NCBI GenBank assembly: GCA_944375765.1
Contig: CALWAR010000060.1
Coordinates: forward strand, 1 to 55,297
Length of the DNA: 55,297 nt
Reading direction: 5' to 3'
DNA from: an uncultured Mediterraneibacter sp.
Lineage (GTDB): Bacteria > Bacillota > Clostridia > Lachnospirales > Lachnospiraceae
Under the pieces are notes generated by a model. The model was not told the origin of the DNA and ran no database searches. It was given only the letters and a program-made list of their open reading frames with translations. Positions 7,469 through 16,072 of the stretch are shown here, one piece after another (position 1 is the stretch's first letter; the number at the start of each line of letters is the position of its first letter). The translations under genes and the position numbers were made by a program.

Positions 7469-8575
7469 CTATTTTATTAATTTTCTTTTTTTCGACGCCG
7501 GATACGAAGTTGTCCCCCGCACAACGATCTTCGGTTCATATTCTACATGGTAGATGCTGACCGGCTCCATCTCTGTATATCTTTTTATCCGGGAACTCAT
7601 TTTTTTCATGATGATGTCACATGCGTCCATCCCTTTGTAGATAACGAAATGTTCGATCGTGGTGAGAGATACTTTTTTGACTTTCGCAAACAGCGTATTG
7701 TCGCAGCCCATAACGGACATGTCTCCCGGCACTTTGTATTTCTCGTCATAGAGAGCGTCCATGATACCAAACGCGATCATATCGTTAAGGCCGACGATCG
7801 CCGTCAGCTCCCTGTGTTCCCTCAGCAGCTCCTTTGTCAGGTCATAGCCGATCCTGTACTCTGAGTCTACTCCGGGCACATCCTTATCCATCTGCTCATC
7901 TGCGGACTTGATGACGACATGATCCCTGAGCCCCACATTCTGAAATTCTTTGAGAAATCCTTCTACCCGCTTCGACCGCTGCTTCTGCCTCACTGTAAGA
8001 GGAGGCGCCACATAGCCCACATCCTGGTGTCCGAGTTCGAGCAGATGGCGCGCCATAAGGCGTCCGAGCTTCGAGTTGTCCAGTTCTACGGCGTCCACGC
8101 TCAGCTTCTCATTCTGATTGTTGACGATCACAACAGGGATGCGTTTCGAGAGTTCCTCCACCTGAGCCATAAAACACTGGCTCGGATTACACATATAGAT
8201 GATCCCCTGGGGATTCAGAGCGGACGTCATCTTCAGATACCGCTCTTCCAGTCTGAGATCCCTCTGTGTATTGCATACAAAAATCCCGAACCCCTGCTCC
8301 GCAGCACGGGATTCGATTCCCTGGAGCAGCATGACATAATAAGGGTTCGTGAGATTCGGGCTGATGACTACAAGGAGATTCTCTCTTCGCTCTTCCTTTT
8401 TCTTCCTGCGTCTGGGCAGTTCATATCCCAGTTCCGCTGCCGCTTCTTCTACTCTCTGTACGACTTCTTTGGAGAACGAGACATTATATTTCTTGTTCAG
8501 GACCATAGATACCGTTGCCTGTGATACCCCGGCTTTCCTTGCCACATCAGACGACGTCGCCTTTCTTTTTCCCAT
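7469..8575 (-). CDS. LacI/GalR family transcriptional regulator
   Basis: 368 residues. The N-terminal LacI-type helix-turn-helix (SSDVARKAGVSQATVSMVLN) is followed by a hinge and a periplasmic-binding-protein-like sensor domain (VVISPNLTNPYYVMLLQGIE ... VGLNDMIAFGIMDAL), so it should be a sugar- or metabolite-responsive repressor or CcpA-like regulator. I chose the ATG at 8575, because AAGGTGAGG lies just upstream. A longer frame reaching to 8656 would add 27 residues before the HTH, which is not normal. The gene begins 34 bp after recR and may be read from that operon. It lies upstream of the transaldolase operon, its most likely target by position, but this is not proven. Basic C-terminus (SKKRKLIK). 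Confidence 0.9.
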   Translation of the reverse strand: MGKRKATSSDVARKAGVSQATVSMVLNKKYNVSFSKEVVQRVEEAAAELGYELPRRRKKKEERRENLLVVISPNLTNPYYVMLLQGIESRAAEQGFGIFVCNTQRDLRLEERYLKMTSALNPQGIIYMCNPSQCFMAQVEELSKRIPVVIVNNQNEKLSVDAVELDNSKLGRLMARHLLELGHQDVGYVAPPLTVRQKQRSKRVEGFLKEFQNVGLRDHVVIKSADEQMDKDVPGVDSEYRIGYDLTKELLREHRELTAIVGLNDMIAFGIMDALYDEKYKVPGDMSVMGCDNTLFAKVKKVSLTTIEHFVIYKGMDACDIIMKKMSSRIKRYTEMEPVSIYHVEYEPKIVVRGTTSYPASKKRKLIK

Positions 8576-8609
8576 ATCAGACCTCACCTTATATCTGCTG
8601 TCCGGGCCG

Positions 8610-9206
8610 CTACAGTTCTGTCCTGCCCTCAAGCGCCCGCAGCAGAGTAACCTCATCGATATACTCCAGGTCTCCGCCCACCGGCACGCCGCTGGCGATC
8701 CTGCTCACCTTAATTCCCGCAGGCTTGATGAGCTTGCTGATATACATCGCGGTTGTCTCTCCCTCAAGGCTTGAGTTGGTCGCTATGATCACCTCGTCCA
8801 CATCGCCCTGAAGACGCTCCATCAGTTCTTTCAGGCGGATATCTCCCGGACCGATCCCAAGCATCGGAGAGATGGCCCCGTGGAGTACATGATATACACC
8901 GTTATACTTTCCTGTCTTCTCATATGCCGCCAGATCGCGCGGCGTCTCCACGACCATGATCGTCTTCTTATCGCGGTCAGAACTGCTGCAGATCGGACAG
9001 ATCTCCTTGTCCGTCAGAGTGCAGCATATCTTGCAGTATCTGACATTTTTCCTTGCTTCCACGATAGTCCGGGCAAGTCCCTCCACCTGATCTACAGGCA
9101 TATTTATAACGTGGAAAGCAAGCCTCTGTGCGGACTTACTTCCTATACCCGGCAGACGGGAGAACTCTTCGATCAGCCGGCTGATCTGGTTACTGTAATA
9201 ATCCAT
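8610..9206 (-). CDS. recR: Recombination protein RecR
   Basis: 198 residues, the normal RecR length. It has the N-terminal helix-hairpin-helix ([17 protein letters not shown]), a four-Cys zinc motif ([16 protein letters not shown]) and a Toprim domain ([13 protein letters not shown] ... [14 protein letters not shown]). With RecO and RecF it loads RecA at gaps. The frame could begin at a GTG at 9215, but the ATG at 9206 has AGGAG 8 bp upstream and gives the usual N-terminus. It stands in the conserved order dnaX-ybaB-recR. Confidence 0.97.
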   Translation of the reverse strand: MDYYSNQISRLIEEFSRLPGIGSKSAQRLAFHVINMPVDQVEGLARTIVEARKNVRYCKICCTLTDKEICPICSSSDRDKKTIMVVETPRDLAAYEKTGKYNGVYHVLHGAISPMLGIGPGDIRLKELMERLQGDVDEVIIATNSSLEGETTAMYISKLIKPAGIKVSRIASGVPVGGDLEYIDEVTLLRALEGRTEL

Positions 9207-9245
9207 CTGTCGCACTCCTGTCCTGGCGTATAGACCGGACGTTCA

Positions 9246-9599
9246 TCAGAACATCCCCGGTATGCCGCCGCCAAGTCCTCCTGTCAGCTTCGACATCGCT
9301 GATCCGCTCTCCTCTTCCACCTGGCGAAGGGCTTCGTTCGCAGCAGCCACGATCAGATCTTCCAGCATCTCGATATCGTCGGGATCCACCACTTCTTCCG
9401 AAAGTTTCACTTTCAGCACTTCACGTTTTCCGGATACTGTAACTTCCACTGCTCCGCCGCCCGCTGATGCCGTGAACTCTTTCGACTCCAGTTCTTTCTG
9501 CTGTTCCTCCATCTGACGCTGCATGCGCTGCGCCTGCTTCATAAGATTTGCCATGTTTCCCGGCATGCCTCCGCCGGGAAATCCGCCACGTTTCGCCAT
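9246..9599 (-). CDS. YbaB/EbfC family nucleoid-associated protein
   Basis: 117 residues with the family layout. A Gly-rich, Met-rich N-terminus ([21 protein letters not shown]) is followed by a coiled helix with [16 protein letters not shown]. The beta core is [20 protein letters not shown], then the [16 protein letters not shown] helix. Family members bind DNA as tweezer-like dimers. It lies between dnaX (2 bp upstream) and recR, the order found across bacteria. Confidence 0.95.
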   Translation of the reverse strand: MAKRGGFPGGGMPGNMANLMKQAQRMQRQMEEQQKELESKEFTASAGGGAVEVTVSGKREVLKVKLSEEVVDPDDIEMLEDLIVAAANEALRQVEEESGSAMSKLTGGLGGGIPGMF

Positions 9600-9601
9600 A
9601 T

Positions 9602-11206
9602 CTAATCCTCCACTGTTATCTCCATATTGATCTTTTGTTCGATGTCCACGAATGTATCTTCAAAGTATCTGCCCTCTTCCACATGCCGCACTTCCACTTC
9701 GACCTTTTTCCCTGTCCTTTCCTCGATAATGGATTCCAGCTCCTGCACATGATCCTCTCTTCCCACCATGCTCGCCGCAAGACTGTCCGGCAGGACGATC
9801 AGAAGCCGGTTTTCTCCGCCAAGGCTCAGACGGGCTTTTTTAAGATACGTTCTGATCATGCCCGATGTCTCGCCCGCGATGGACCGGAAGTTCTTCACTA
9901 CTTCCTGCACGTCTTCGGGTATCGCGGCCGACAGCGTCTTCTGAACATCCTCTCCTGCCGCCCTGCCGCCGCCTTTTCTTTCCTGCTCTGCGCAGGCAGC
10001 CCCGGCCTGCGGATACCCGCCCTGTGACTGCATCTGCACTGATCTTTCGATACCCTTTTCCACCTTTTCTTCCACCGCACGGATGCGGTCCAGCAGGGAA
10101 TCCTGTGAGCTTTCCATCGCAGGGATGCACAATCTGATGAGAGCTACCTCGAGCATCACACGCTTCTGCGTGGCATATCTCAACTGGCCGGAAAGTTCGG
10201 AAAAGACGCGGATGTAGCGGAACAGCATATCTTCCTCGATCATCTGTGCCTCTTCTTTAAGCTGCATCATATTTTCCGTAGATACATCAAGAACATCCTC
10301 TATATTATCAGAAGTTTTTACCAGAAGCAAGTTCCTCAGATACCATGTAAAGTCCGCCGTTAGCTGGGTGAGTTCCCGACCCTGCGTAACAAGATCTTCC
10401 ACCACGTCCAGCACCCCGGACACATCTCTGGCTATCACTTTGCGCAGCAGCCGGCTGAACACATCCGTATCCACTGCGCCCAGCACTTCGAGCACATTAT
10501 CATATGTGACTTTCTGTCCCATATAAAATGCGATGCACTGATCCAGGAGGCTCAGGGCGTCTCTCATGGAGCCGTCGGCGGCTTTTGCAATATACCGGAG
10601 CGCTTTCTCCTCCACTTCCACCTGTTCCGCTTCCATGAGTTCTTTCATGCGCTCTGTGATCGTCTCGATGCTGATCCGCTTGAAATCATAGTGCTGGCAC
10701 CGCGAAAGGATGGTGATCGGTATCTTGTGCACTTCTGTGGTAGCCAGAATAAATACCACATACTCCGGCGGCTCCTCCAGCGTTTTCAGCAGCGCATTGA
10801 ACGCGCCTATGGACAGCATATGCACCTCGTCGATGATATAGACCTTGTAGCGCCCCTCTGTCGGGCGGTAGGCGACTTCCTCGCGGATCTCTCTGATATT
10901 GTCGACTCCGTTGTTGGAGGCCGCGTCGATCTCGATCACATTCATGGACGAGCCCTCTGCGATGGCTCTGCACATCCCACATTCTCCGCAGGGGCTTCCG
11001 TCCGCCGGCTGTTCGCAGTTTACCGCCTTTGCAAATATCTTGGCGACTGTCGTCTTTCCGGTTCCTCTTGTCCCGCAGAAAAGATATGCATGTCCGATAC
11101 GGTCAGCCCTGATCTGATTCTGCAATGTTGTAATGATATGATCCTGCCCTTTTACATCCTTAAACCCGGTCGGGCGAAACTTCCTGTAAAGTGCCGTATA
11201 TGACAT
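9602..11206 (-). CDS. dnaX: DNA polymerase III subunits gamma and tau
   Basis: 534 residues. The clamp-loader ATPase is complete: Walker [10 protein letters not shown], the zinc module ([16 protein letters not shown]), Walker B/DEVH (IIDEVHML) and the SRC arginine-finger box. Then come the collar domain and a C-terminal tau-like extension with a charged linker (about 385-430). The reaction is ATP-driven loading of the beta clamp. Gene order dnaX-ybaB-recR is standard for Firmicutes, but the SRP RNA gene often found before dnaX in this phylum is absent; phosphofructokinase is there instead. The GAGGTG site fits the start. Confidence 0.97.
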   Translation of the reverse strand: MSYTALYRKFRPTGFKDVKGQDHIITTLQNQIRADRIGHAYLFCGTRGTGKTTVAKIFAKAVNCEQPADGSPCGECGMCRAIAEGSSMNVIEIDAASNNGVDNIREIREEVAYRPTEGRYKVYIIDEVHMLSIGAFNALLKTLEEPPEYVVFILATTEVHKIPITILSRCQHYDFKRISIETITERMKELMEAEQVEVEEKALRYIAKAADGSMRDALSLLDQCIAFYMGQKVTYDNVLEVLGAVDTDVFSRLLRKVIARDVSGVLDVVEDLVTQGRELTQLTADFTWYLRNLLLVKTSDNIEDVLDVSTENMMQLKEEAQMIEEDMLFRYIRVFSELSGQLRYATQKRVMLEVALIRLCIPAMESSQDSLLDRIRAVEEKVEKGIERSVQMQSQGGYPQAGAACAEQERKGGGRAAGEDVQKTLSAAIPEDVQEVVKNFRSIAGETSGMIRTYLKKARLSLGGENRLLIVLPDSLAASMVGREDHVQELESIIEERTGKKVEVEVRHVEEGRYFEDTFVDIEQKINMEITVED

Positions 11207-11244
11207 GTATCACACCTCGATCAGATATTTTCCTGCCCCGGATC

Positions 11245-12321
11245 TTACTCATCGCCGAAGCTGATGCCGATCATCCTTGCCTCTTCGATCAGGCTGCATT
11301 TCGGGTCTACCGTCTTTAACTTTCCTGCCACTTCGGAAAGCGGGACTTTGGTCGTCTCCCCGTTTCTCATAGCCACCATATAGCCGTATTTTTCATCAAG
11401 GATGAGCTGAGCGGCCTTTGCTCCCACACGGGTGGCGAACACTCTGTCATACGGGCACGGAGATCCGCCTCTCTGGGTATGTCCGGGCACTGTGATGCGG
11501 ACTTCCTTGTCCGTCTCCTGACGGATCTGCTCCTCCAGTTCATAAGCAATGGAAGGATATTTTCTCTTCGCCAGTTTTTCCTTATACTCTTTCTTTGAGA
11601 GCCTGGCGTCTTTCTTTGAGATCGCACCCTCCGCCACTGCAAGGATGGTAAACGGTTTGCCCGCTTTGGAACGCCCTTCGATCACTTTCTTGATCGCTTT
11701 TATGTCATACGGAATCTCCGGGAGAAGGATAATGTCCGCCCCGCCCGCGATACCCGCATGGAGAGTGACATGCCCTACCTTGTGTCCCATAACTTCGATG
11801 ATGAACACCCGGCTGTGTGAAGTTGCCGTTGTGTGTATCCTGTCGATCGTATCGGATGCGATATCCACAGCGCTCTGGAATCCGAACGTCATGTCCGTTC
11901 CCCACAGGTCATTGTCTATCGTCTTGGGAAGTGTAATGATATTGAGTCCTTCCTCCCTGAGCATGTTCGCCGTCTTGTGCGTCCCGTTTCCTCCGAGGAT
12001 GACAAGGCAGTTCAGGTTCAGCTTATGATATGTATGCTTCATAGCCTCCACCTTGTCAAGTCCGTCTTTATCCGGCACTCTCATCAGCTTGAACGGCTGT
12101 CTGGATGTGCCGAGGATCGTGCCGCCCCGCGTCAGGATACCTGAAAAGTCCTTGCTCGTGAGCATGCTGAAATCTGCATAGATCAAACCTTTATATCCAT
12201 CTTTAAAACCGTAGATCTCCACGTCGTTCCTCTTAGAGCAGACTCCCTTTACAACGCCCCTCATTGCCGCGTTGAGCGCCTGGCAGTCTCCTCCGCTTGT
12301 CAACATTCCGATACGTAACAT
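11245..12321 (-). CDS. 6-phosphofructokinase (group III type)
   Basis: 358 residues from the ATG at 12321. A longer frame to 12342 is wrong: its first residues are the ribosome binding site itself (AAAGGAGG). The N-terminal GMLTSGGDCQALNAAMRG phosphate loop, GGNGTHKTANML and PKTIDND motifs, and HTQRGGSPCPYDR are present. In GGNGT the Gly at the E. coli Gly104 position points to ATP as donor, while the Lys in PKTIDND is typical of PPi-type and group III enzymes. Group III ATP-dependent PFK is the best call; PPi use cannot be excluded. It catalyses the committed step of glycolysis, and pgi is just upstream with its own terminator. Confidence 0.92.
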   Translation of the reverse strand: MLRIGMLTSGGDCQALNAAMRGVVKGVCSKRNDVEIYGFKDGYKGLIYADFSMLTSKDFSGILTRGGTILGTSRQPFKLMRVPDKDGLDKVEAMKHTYHKLNLNCLVILGGNGTHKTANMLREEGLNIITLPKTIDNDLWGTDMTFGFQSAVDIASDTIDRIHTTATSHSRVFIIEVMGHKVGHVTLHAGIAGGADIILLPEIPYDIKAIKKVIEGRSKAGKPFTILAVAEGAISKKDARLSKKEYKEKLAKRKYPSIAYELEEQIRQETDKEVRITVPGHTQRGGSPCPYDRVFATRVGAKAAQLILDEKYGYMVAMRNGETTKVPLSEVAGKLKTVDPKCSLIEEARMIGISFGDE

Positions 12322-12454
12322 ATTGATTTCCTCCTTTATCACGCCGCCGCCCGATCCTTTATATCCTGCGCGGTCTGTCCCTCTGCACCGTATATTTCCA
12401 CGCCGTATTTCCCGGTAGACAGGATAAGCAGCCGACTTTATCCGACTGCTTATT

Positions 12455-12483
12455 ATTATACCCTATTTGTGATTTCCATTCAA
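12455..12483 (-). promoter_or_regulatory. Promoter of the phosphofructokinase gene, with hairpin at +1
   Basis: On the minus strand TTGAAT (12478-12483) and TATAAT (12455-12460) are 17 bp apart. Immediately after the -10 box the transcript would begin with a hairpin: ATAAGCAG pairs with CTGCTTAT (about 12423-12452). The leader to the start codon is about 130 nt and holds no ORF. A 5'-end hairpin can stabilise mRNA; a regulatory role is possible. Confidence 0.7.
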
Positions 12484-12528
12484 CAACAGGGAAATTTTAA
12501 ATATCTTTTCCTCTTTAAGTATTTCGTC

Positions 12529-12572
12529 AAAAAGATCACGGCGACATAAGTGATATCACTTCTGGCGCCGTG
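12529..12572 (-). terminator. Terminator of pgi
   Basis: On the minus strand CACGGCG and CGCCGTG (12537-12572) enclose a second palindrome, AAGTGATATCACTT, and are followed by ATCTTTTT. It separates pgi from the phosphofructokinase promoter. Confidence 0.85.
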
Positions 12573-12606
12573 CTGCATGTCTCTTTATAAAGCTGAAGAA
12601 TATGGG

Positions 12607-13953
12607 TTATAGTCTTTTTAACAGGGCCTCTCTCTGCTCCTCATATCCCGGTTTGCCGAGCAGTGCGAACATGTTTTTCTTGTAGCTCTCAACGCCCGGC
12701 TGGTTGAACGGATTAACGCCGAGTAAATATCCGCTCACGCCGCATGCAAACTCAAAGAAATAGAACAGTTCGCCGAGATAATATTCGTTCTGCTCCGGGA
12801 TTTTCACCATAAGGTTCGGTACATTTCCGTCTGTATGTGCGAGGATCGTACCGTTCATCGCACTCTTATTGATAAAATCGACGTTCCTGCCCGCAAGGTA
12901 ATTCAGTCCGTCCAGATCTACCGGCTCTTCATTGATGATGATCTCTTCCCTGGACTTTTCTACATTAAGAACTGTCTCGAACAGGACTCTGTTGCCGTCC
13001 TGAATGAACTGCCCCATAGAGTGCAGGTCTGTCGTAAGGTCTACAGACGCCGGGAAGATACCTTTCTGATCCTTGCCCTCGCTCTCGCCGTAAAGCTGTT
13101 TCCACCATTCGGACACATAGTGCAGGCTCGGCTCATAATTCGCCAGCACCTCCACAGTTTTGCCCTTACGCAGAAGAATGTTTCTTACCGCCGCATATTT
13201 CATCGCATCGTTGTCAGCGAAATCATTTTCGATCGCAGCCTTTCTTCCTGCTGCCGCGCCTTCCATCAGCTTATCGATGTCAGCGCCGCTCACAGCGATG
13301 GGAAGCAGTCCTACTGCCGTCAGTACGGAAAAACGTCCTCCCACATCATCCGGCACTACAAATGTCTCGTATCCCTCTTCTGTCGCGAGATTCTTAAGGG
13401 CGCCTTTCGCCCGGTCAGTTGTTGCATAAATCCTCTTTGCAGCTTCTTCTTTGCCATACTTTTTCTCCAGGATCTCCTTGAATACACGGAAAGCGATCGC
13501 AGGTTCTGTAGTCGTGCCTGATTTGGAGATCATATTGATCGAAAAATCTCTGTCTCCTACCACGTCGATCAGATCTTTGATATAAGTGCTGCTGATGCTG
13601 TTCCCTGCATAGTAGATCTCAGGGGACTTACGGATGTCTTTGGATACCATATTTGCAAAAGAATGTCCGAGGAACTCGATGGCAGCTCTGGCTCCCAGGT
13701 AGGAGCCGCCGATCCCGATCACGAGAAGGACTTCTGAATCCTGGCGGATCTTCTCCGCAGCTTTCTTAATGCGTGCGAACTCTTCTTTATCATAATCCAC
13801 CGGAAGATCGATCCATCCAAGGAAATCATTTCCCGCGCCGGTCTTAGAGAGCAGCTTGTCTTTCGCCTGTGCAGCCAGCTCGCTCATGTACTGCATCTCA
13901 TGCTCCTGTACAAAACTGCATGCTTTTGAATAGTCAAATGTTACTTTGCTCAT
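12607..13953 (-). CDS. pgi: Glucose-6-phosphate isomerase
   Basis: 448 residues from ATG 13953 (ATG 13956 is an equal option; GAGGAAGG lies just upstream of both). A longer frame to 13989 adds residues before the conserved start and is rejected. The SIS-type sugar-phosphate fold is visible, with [28 protein letters not shown] and the PGI signature [16 protein letters not shown]. It interconverts glucose 6-phosphate and fructose 6-phosphate and feeds the phosphofructokinase encoded next. It has its own promoter and terminator. Confidence 0.97.
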   Translation of the reverse strand: MSKVTFDYSKACSFVQEHEMQYMSELAAQAKDKLLSKTGAGNDFLGWIDLPVDYDKEEFARIKKAAEKIRQDSEVLLVIGIGGSYLGARAAIEFLGHSFANMVSKDIRKSPEIYYAGNSISSTYIKDLIDVVGDRDFSINMISKSGTTTEPAIAFRVFKEILEKKYGKEEAAKRIYATTDRAKGALKNLATEEGYETFVVPDDVGGRFSVLTAVGLLPIAVSGADIDKLMEGAAAGRKAAIENDFADNDAMKYAAVRNILLRKGKTVEVLANYEPSLHYVSEWWKQLYGESEGKDQKGIFPASVDLTTDLHSMGQFIQDGNRVLFETVLNVEKSREEIIINEEPVDLDGLNYLAGRNVDFINKSAMNGTILAHTDGNVPNLMVKIPEQNEYYLGELFYFFEFACGVSGYLLGVNPFNQPGVESYKKNMFALLGKPGYEEQREALLKRL

Positions 13954-14053
13954 CATTATCCTTCCTCTCTGATATCTGATACTCTTCAAATATCATTGTC
14001 ATCATTTGAATCCCGGCGCTGACACGTACAGCCGCTGCCGACACTCTATGCAT

Positions 14054-14082
14054 ATTTTACCAAATCTGTATACCTTATTCAA
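14054..14082 (-). promoter_or_regulatory. Promoter of pgi
   Basis: On the minus strand TTGAAT (14077-14082) and TAAAAT (14054-14059) are 17 bp apart, about 100 bp upstream of the pgi start. Confidence 0.6.
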
Positions 14083-14108
14083 GTTAAAAGCTGTTAAGTT
14101 AAAGGCTG

Positions 14109-15209
14109 TCAGGCCAGAAATTCTTCCAGTATCTGCCGGATCGCCTCCTCTCTGAGCGCCGGGCGTTCGTCTTCGGCTCCTCCGTGAGCTGCGTGGCGCG
14201 CCGCCTGTCTCGCCGCTTCCCCTTTCTCCCGGTTTCTCGGTTCTCCTTCAATGCTGATCGGAAGTCCTCTTTCTCTCCCGTCTCCGGCTCCGTCCGCCCC
14301 TGCGGCAGCCCTGTCGTTTCTTCCCGATAAGTCTCCTGACGGAGCGTTCCTGTCTGTTCTCCCGGAATCCGCACTGGCAGAGCGCACGCCCGGATCTGCT
14401 TCGGCCAAAGCTTCCTCAAAATCCGTATTTGCCCGGTCGTATCTGTCCGCTCCCCTGGCAGTTCTGTCCGCCGGTTTTCTGCGCCCTGTTTCCTCCGGGA
14501 CTCCGGCGCCTGCATATGCCAGTTCGCCTGCATTACCTGCATTTCTGGAAGATCTGACGTTTCTGCCCCCTCTTCCTTTCCGCCTCTGCTCCTGCTTCAT
14601 ATATTCGGCAGTCTCCTCTGCTGACTGTACATTCTTTCCATTTCCCTCTGCAGCGATTACGTCGATGGACTCCCTGTCCCTTGAGCTCTGTCGTCTCAGA
14701 CGGAACGTGCATATATTCTCAAGATAGTCTGCCATATACATTCTGACTGCGTTTACCTTATATGGTTCATCCGTCAGATGCATGACTACCCAGAGTATCA
14801 CCATCTCAGCGATCCCTGCTGCTATATATTGATAAACGGGCTCTGAGAACCCGGAAGAAAAGTAAAGTACTGACGCTCCCAGCGCAGCCAGTATCCCTGC
14901 AAGCCATACAGATATGATCTCTATCTGTCTCCATGTATGTATGCGGAATAAAAATCCCCGGTATTCATAAATGTATTTTTCCACAAATGCATCGATGTTT
15001 TCTACGGAATCCCGTATCATGCATGCATGTTCGTATTTGGCTCTCACGAGCTTCATCAGTCTGTGTGTGCTCTTCGGCATGTTTCCTGCCGCTTTCACCA
15101 GTCTGTGCAGTGTGAACGAATTGATGATCTTAGCCAGCACTCCCAATACACCGATCGCCACCATGAGATATGTGATGACGCTGGTGTCCGCTGCCAGTCT
15201 CTCTAACAT
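14109..15209 (-). CDS. Membrane protein with long low-complexity tail, function unknown
   Basis: 366 residues from ATG 15209, which has CAGGAGGG 9 bp upstream. The open frame continues to 15473 but has no site there. The N-terminal half contains about four hydrophobic segments (about 10-30, 95-115, 120-135 and 140-155) with a basic amphipathic stretch between. After residue 190 the chain is a charged, Arg/Glu/Ala/Gly-rich low-complexity region with repeated R-D and E-T pairs, probably disordered and cytoplasmic, ending in a short helix (EEAIRQILEEFLA). I do not recognise the family. No partner gene is obvious; it seems monocistronic. The GC-rich tail contrasts with the average composition of its N-terminal half. 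Confidence 0.75.
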   Translation of the reverse strand: MLERLAADTSVITYLMVAIGVLGVLAKIINSFTLHRLVKAAGNMPKSTHRLMKLVRAKYEHACMIRDSVENIDAFVEKYIYEYRGFLFRIHTWRQIEIISVWLAGILAALGASVLYFSSGFSEPVYQYIAAGIAEMVILWVVMHLTDEPYKVNAVRMYMADYLENICTFRLRRQSSRDRESIDVIAAEGNGKNVQSAEETAEYMKQEQRRKGRGGRNVRSSRNAGNAGELAYAGAGVPEETGRRKPADRTARGADRYDRANTDFEEALAEADPGVRSASADSGRTDRNAPSGDLSGRNDRAAAGADGAGDGRERGLPISIEGEPRNREKGEAARQAARHAAHGGAEDERPALREEAIRQILEEFLA

Positions 15210-15542
15210 AGCAAACCCTCCTGTTATATTATTCTCCCACAATGTCCCCCGCGCAGTGTTTTTTGTGCACTTGTCCTTACGACGGCGCTTATTGTGTTTG
15301 TGGTAATTATAGTCCATCCCGGGCGGGTTGTCCTCAAAAACCGTTCTACATATTTCTACAGCGCACCGGCGGTCCGGCGGGGAAAATGTATTCTGAACTG
15401 TCTTCGTTCTTATATTAAGAAAACCCTCGAAAACATTAACATAAAATACTTTCACCCTGAGGTTCACCCCCATATCCGCATTTTCTTCTCAATGTCATAT
15501 CCTGTCAGATAAATCTGAAACATGACACACGAAAATGACCGC
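15210..15542. other. Gap without a supported gene
   Basis: An in-frame extension of the membrane-protein gene covers much of this gap, but it has no ribosome binding site and the residues are not protein-like, so I treat it as untranslated. I see no clear promoter for the gene at 14109-15209; scattered GC-rich inverted segments such as CCGGCGGTCCGGCGG occur near 15370. Confidence 0.5.
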
Positions 15543-15571
15543 TTTACTTTTGTTCTGCCGTCTGCTATAAT
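15543..15571 (+). promoter_or_regulatory. Promoter of the TSCPD gene
   Basis: TTTACT (15543-15548) and TATAAT (15566-15571) are 17 bp apart on the plus strand. The transcript would begin right at the structured repeat at 15575 and carry it as a long 5' leader of about 230 nt. Confidence 0.55.
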
Positions 15572-15574
15572 TTC

Positions 15575-15769
15575 GTAACAGTTCAGCCATCAGGAACAGC
15601 GCGGGCTGATCTATGCCTGCATAGAAATCAGAACGTCCTGTTCCTGATGAGCTTAGCGCCCCCTGATGAGCAAAGATGCGGCGCAGCCGCGGGCAGCACG
15701 TTAGTGCGGCTTTGCGAATGGCGCGGGCTGAACTGTTACATAATTTCAGCCATCAGGAACAGCGCGGGC
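15575..15769. repeat. Structured repeat element with terminal inverted repeats
   Basis: 14-bp perfect inverted repeats at 15575-15588 and 15726-15739 (GTAACAGTTCAGCC type) bound the element. A 25-bp sequence is present twice in direct orientation (15582-15606 and 15745-15769). Inside, CATCAGGAACAG (15588-15599) is repeated inverted at 15638-15649, and CTGATGAGC occurs as further half copies. A short version of the same element is at 33436-33476. This is a repetitive non-coding family, REP- or MITE-like, here in the presumed 5' leader of the TSCPD gene. Confidence 0.8.
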
Positions 15770-15806
15770 GATATTGTATATAGTAATCAAGGAGGTTCTT
15801 TTTGCA

Positions 15807-16049
15807 ATGGATTACAGACCGAAAGGCGTCTGCTCTCAGCAGATTCATTTTGACATAGTAGATGATAAAGTAAGAAACGTATCTTTTCTGGGCGGGTGCA
15901 GCGGCAACCTCCAGGGGATATCCCGCCTGATAGAGGGAATGAACGTCAATGAAGCGATCACCCGGATCGAGGGCATCAAGTGCGGATTCAAATCCACCTC
16001 ATGTCCCGATCAGCTCGCACAGGCATTAAAAGAGGCAGTCGGTCAGTGA
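15807..16049 (+). CDS. TSCPD domain protein (TIGR03905-like)
   Basis: 80 residues. The start ATG at 15807 is set by AAGGAGG about 10 bp upstream; an upstream in-frame start at 15774 has none. The sequence shows YRPKGVCSQQIHFDIVD, VSFLGGCSGNLQGISRLIEGM and GIKCGFKSTSCPDQLAQAL. It has four conserved Cys positions and the TSCPD box after which the domain is named. The same domain forms the C-terminus of some class II ribonucleotide reductases (NrdJ) and may bind metal or nucleotide. The role of the stand-alone protein is unknown. It is transcribed against the replication direction. Confidence 0.9.
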   Translation: MDYRPKGVCSQQIHFDIVDDKVRNVSFLGGCSGNLQGISRLIEGMNVNEAITRIEGIKCGFKSTSCPDQLAQALKEAVGQ

Positions 16050-16066
16050 CTGCCCCTTGTCTTTCT
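16034..16066 (+). terminator. Probable terminator after the TSCPD gene
   Basis: GGCAGTC (16034-16040) pairs with GACTGCC (16048-16054) with a 7-nt loop and is followed by CCTTGTCTTT. The hairpin overlaps the stop codon. It lies between convergent genes. Confidence 0.5.
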
Positions 16067-16072
16067 GCCATC

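Noticed and set aside
8576-8656. 27-residue extension of the LacI regulator
   Set aside because: Cys-rich and unlike the family start; the ATG at 8575 has AAGGTGAGG upstream and begins directly before the HTH.
12322-12342. Seven-residue extension of phosphofructokinase
   Set aside because: These codons are the ribosome binding site for the ATG at 12321.
14099-14542. Long ORF on the minus strand in another frame of the membrane-protein tail
   Set aside because: It overlaps the tail of the gene at 14109-15209 in another frame and has no ribosome site; the GC-rich repeats keep several frames open.
15210-15473. N-terminal extension of the gene at 14109-15209
   Set aside because: No ribosome site near its first codons, while ATG 15209 has a strong one.
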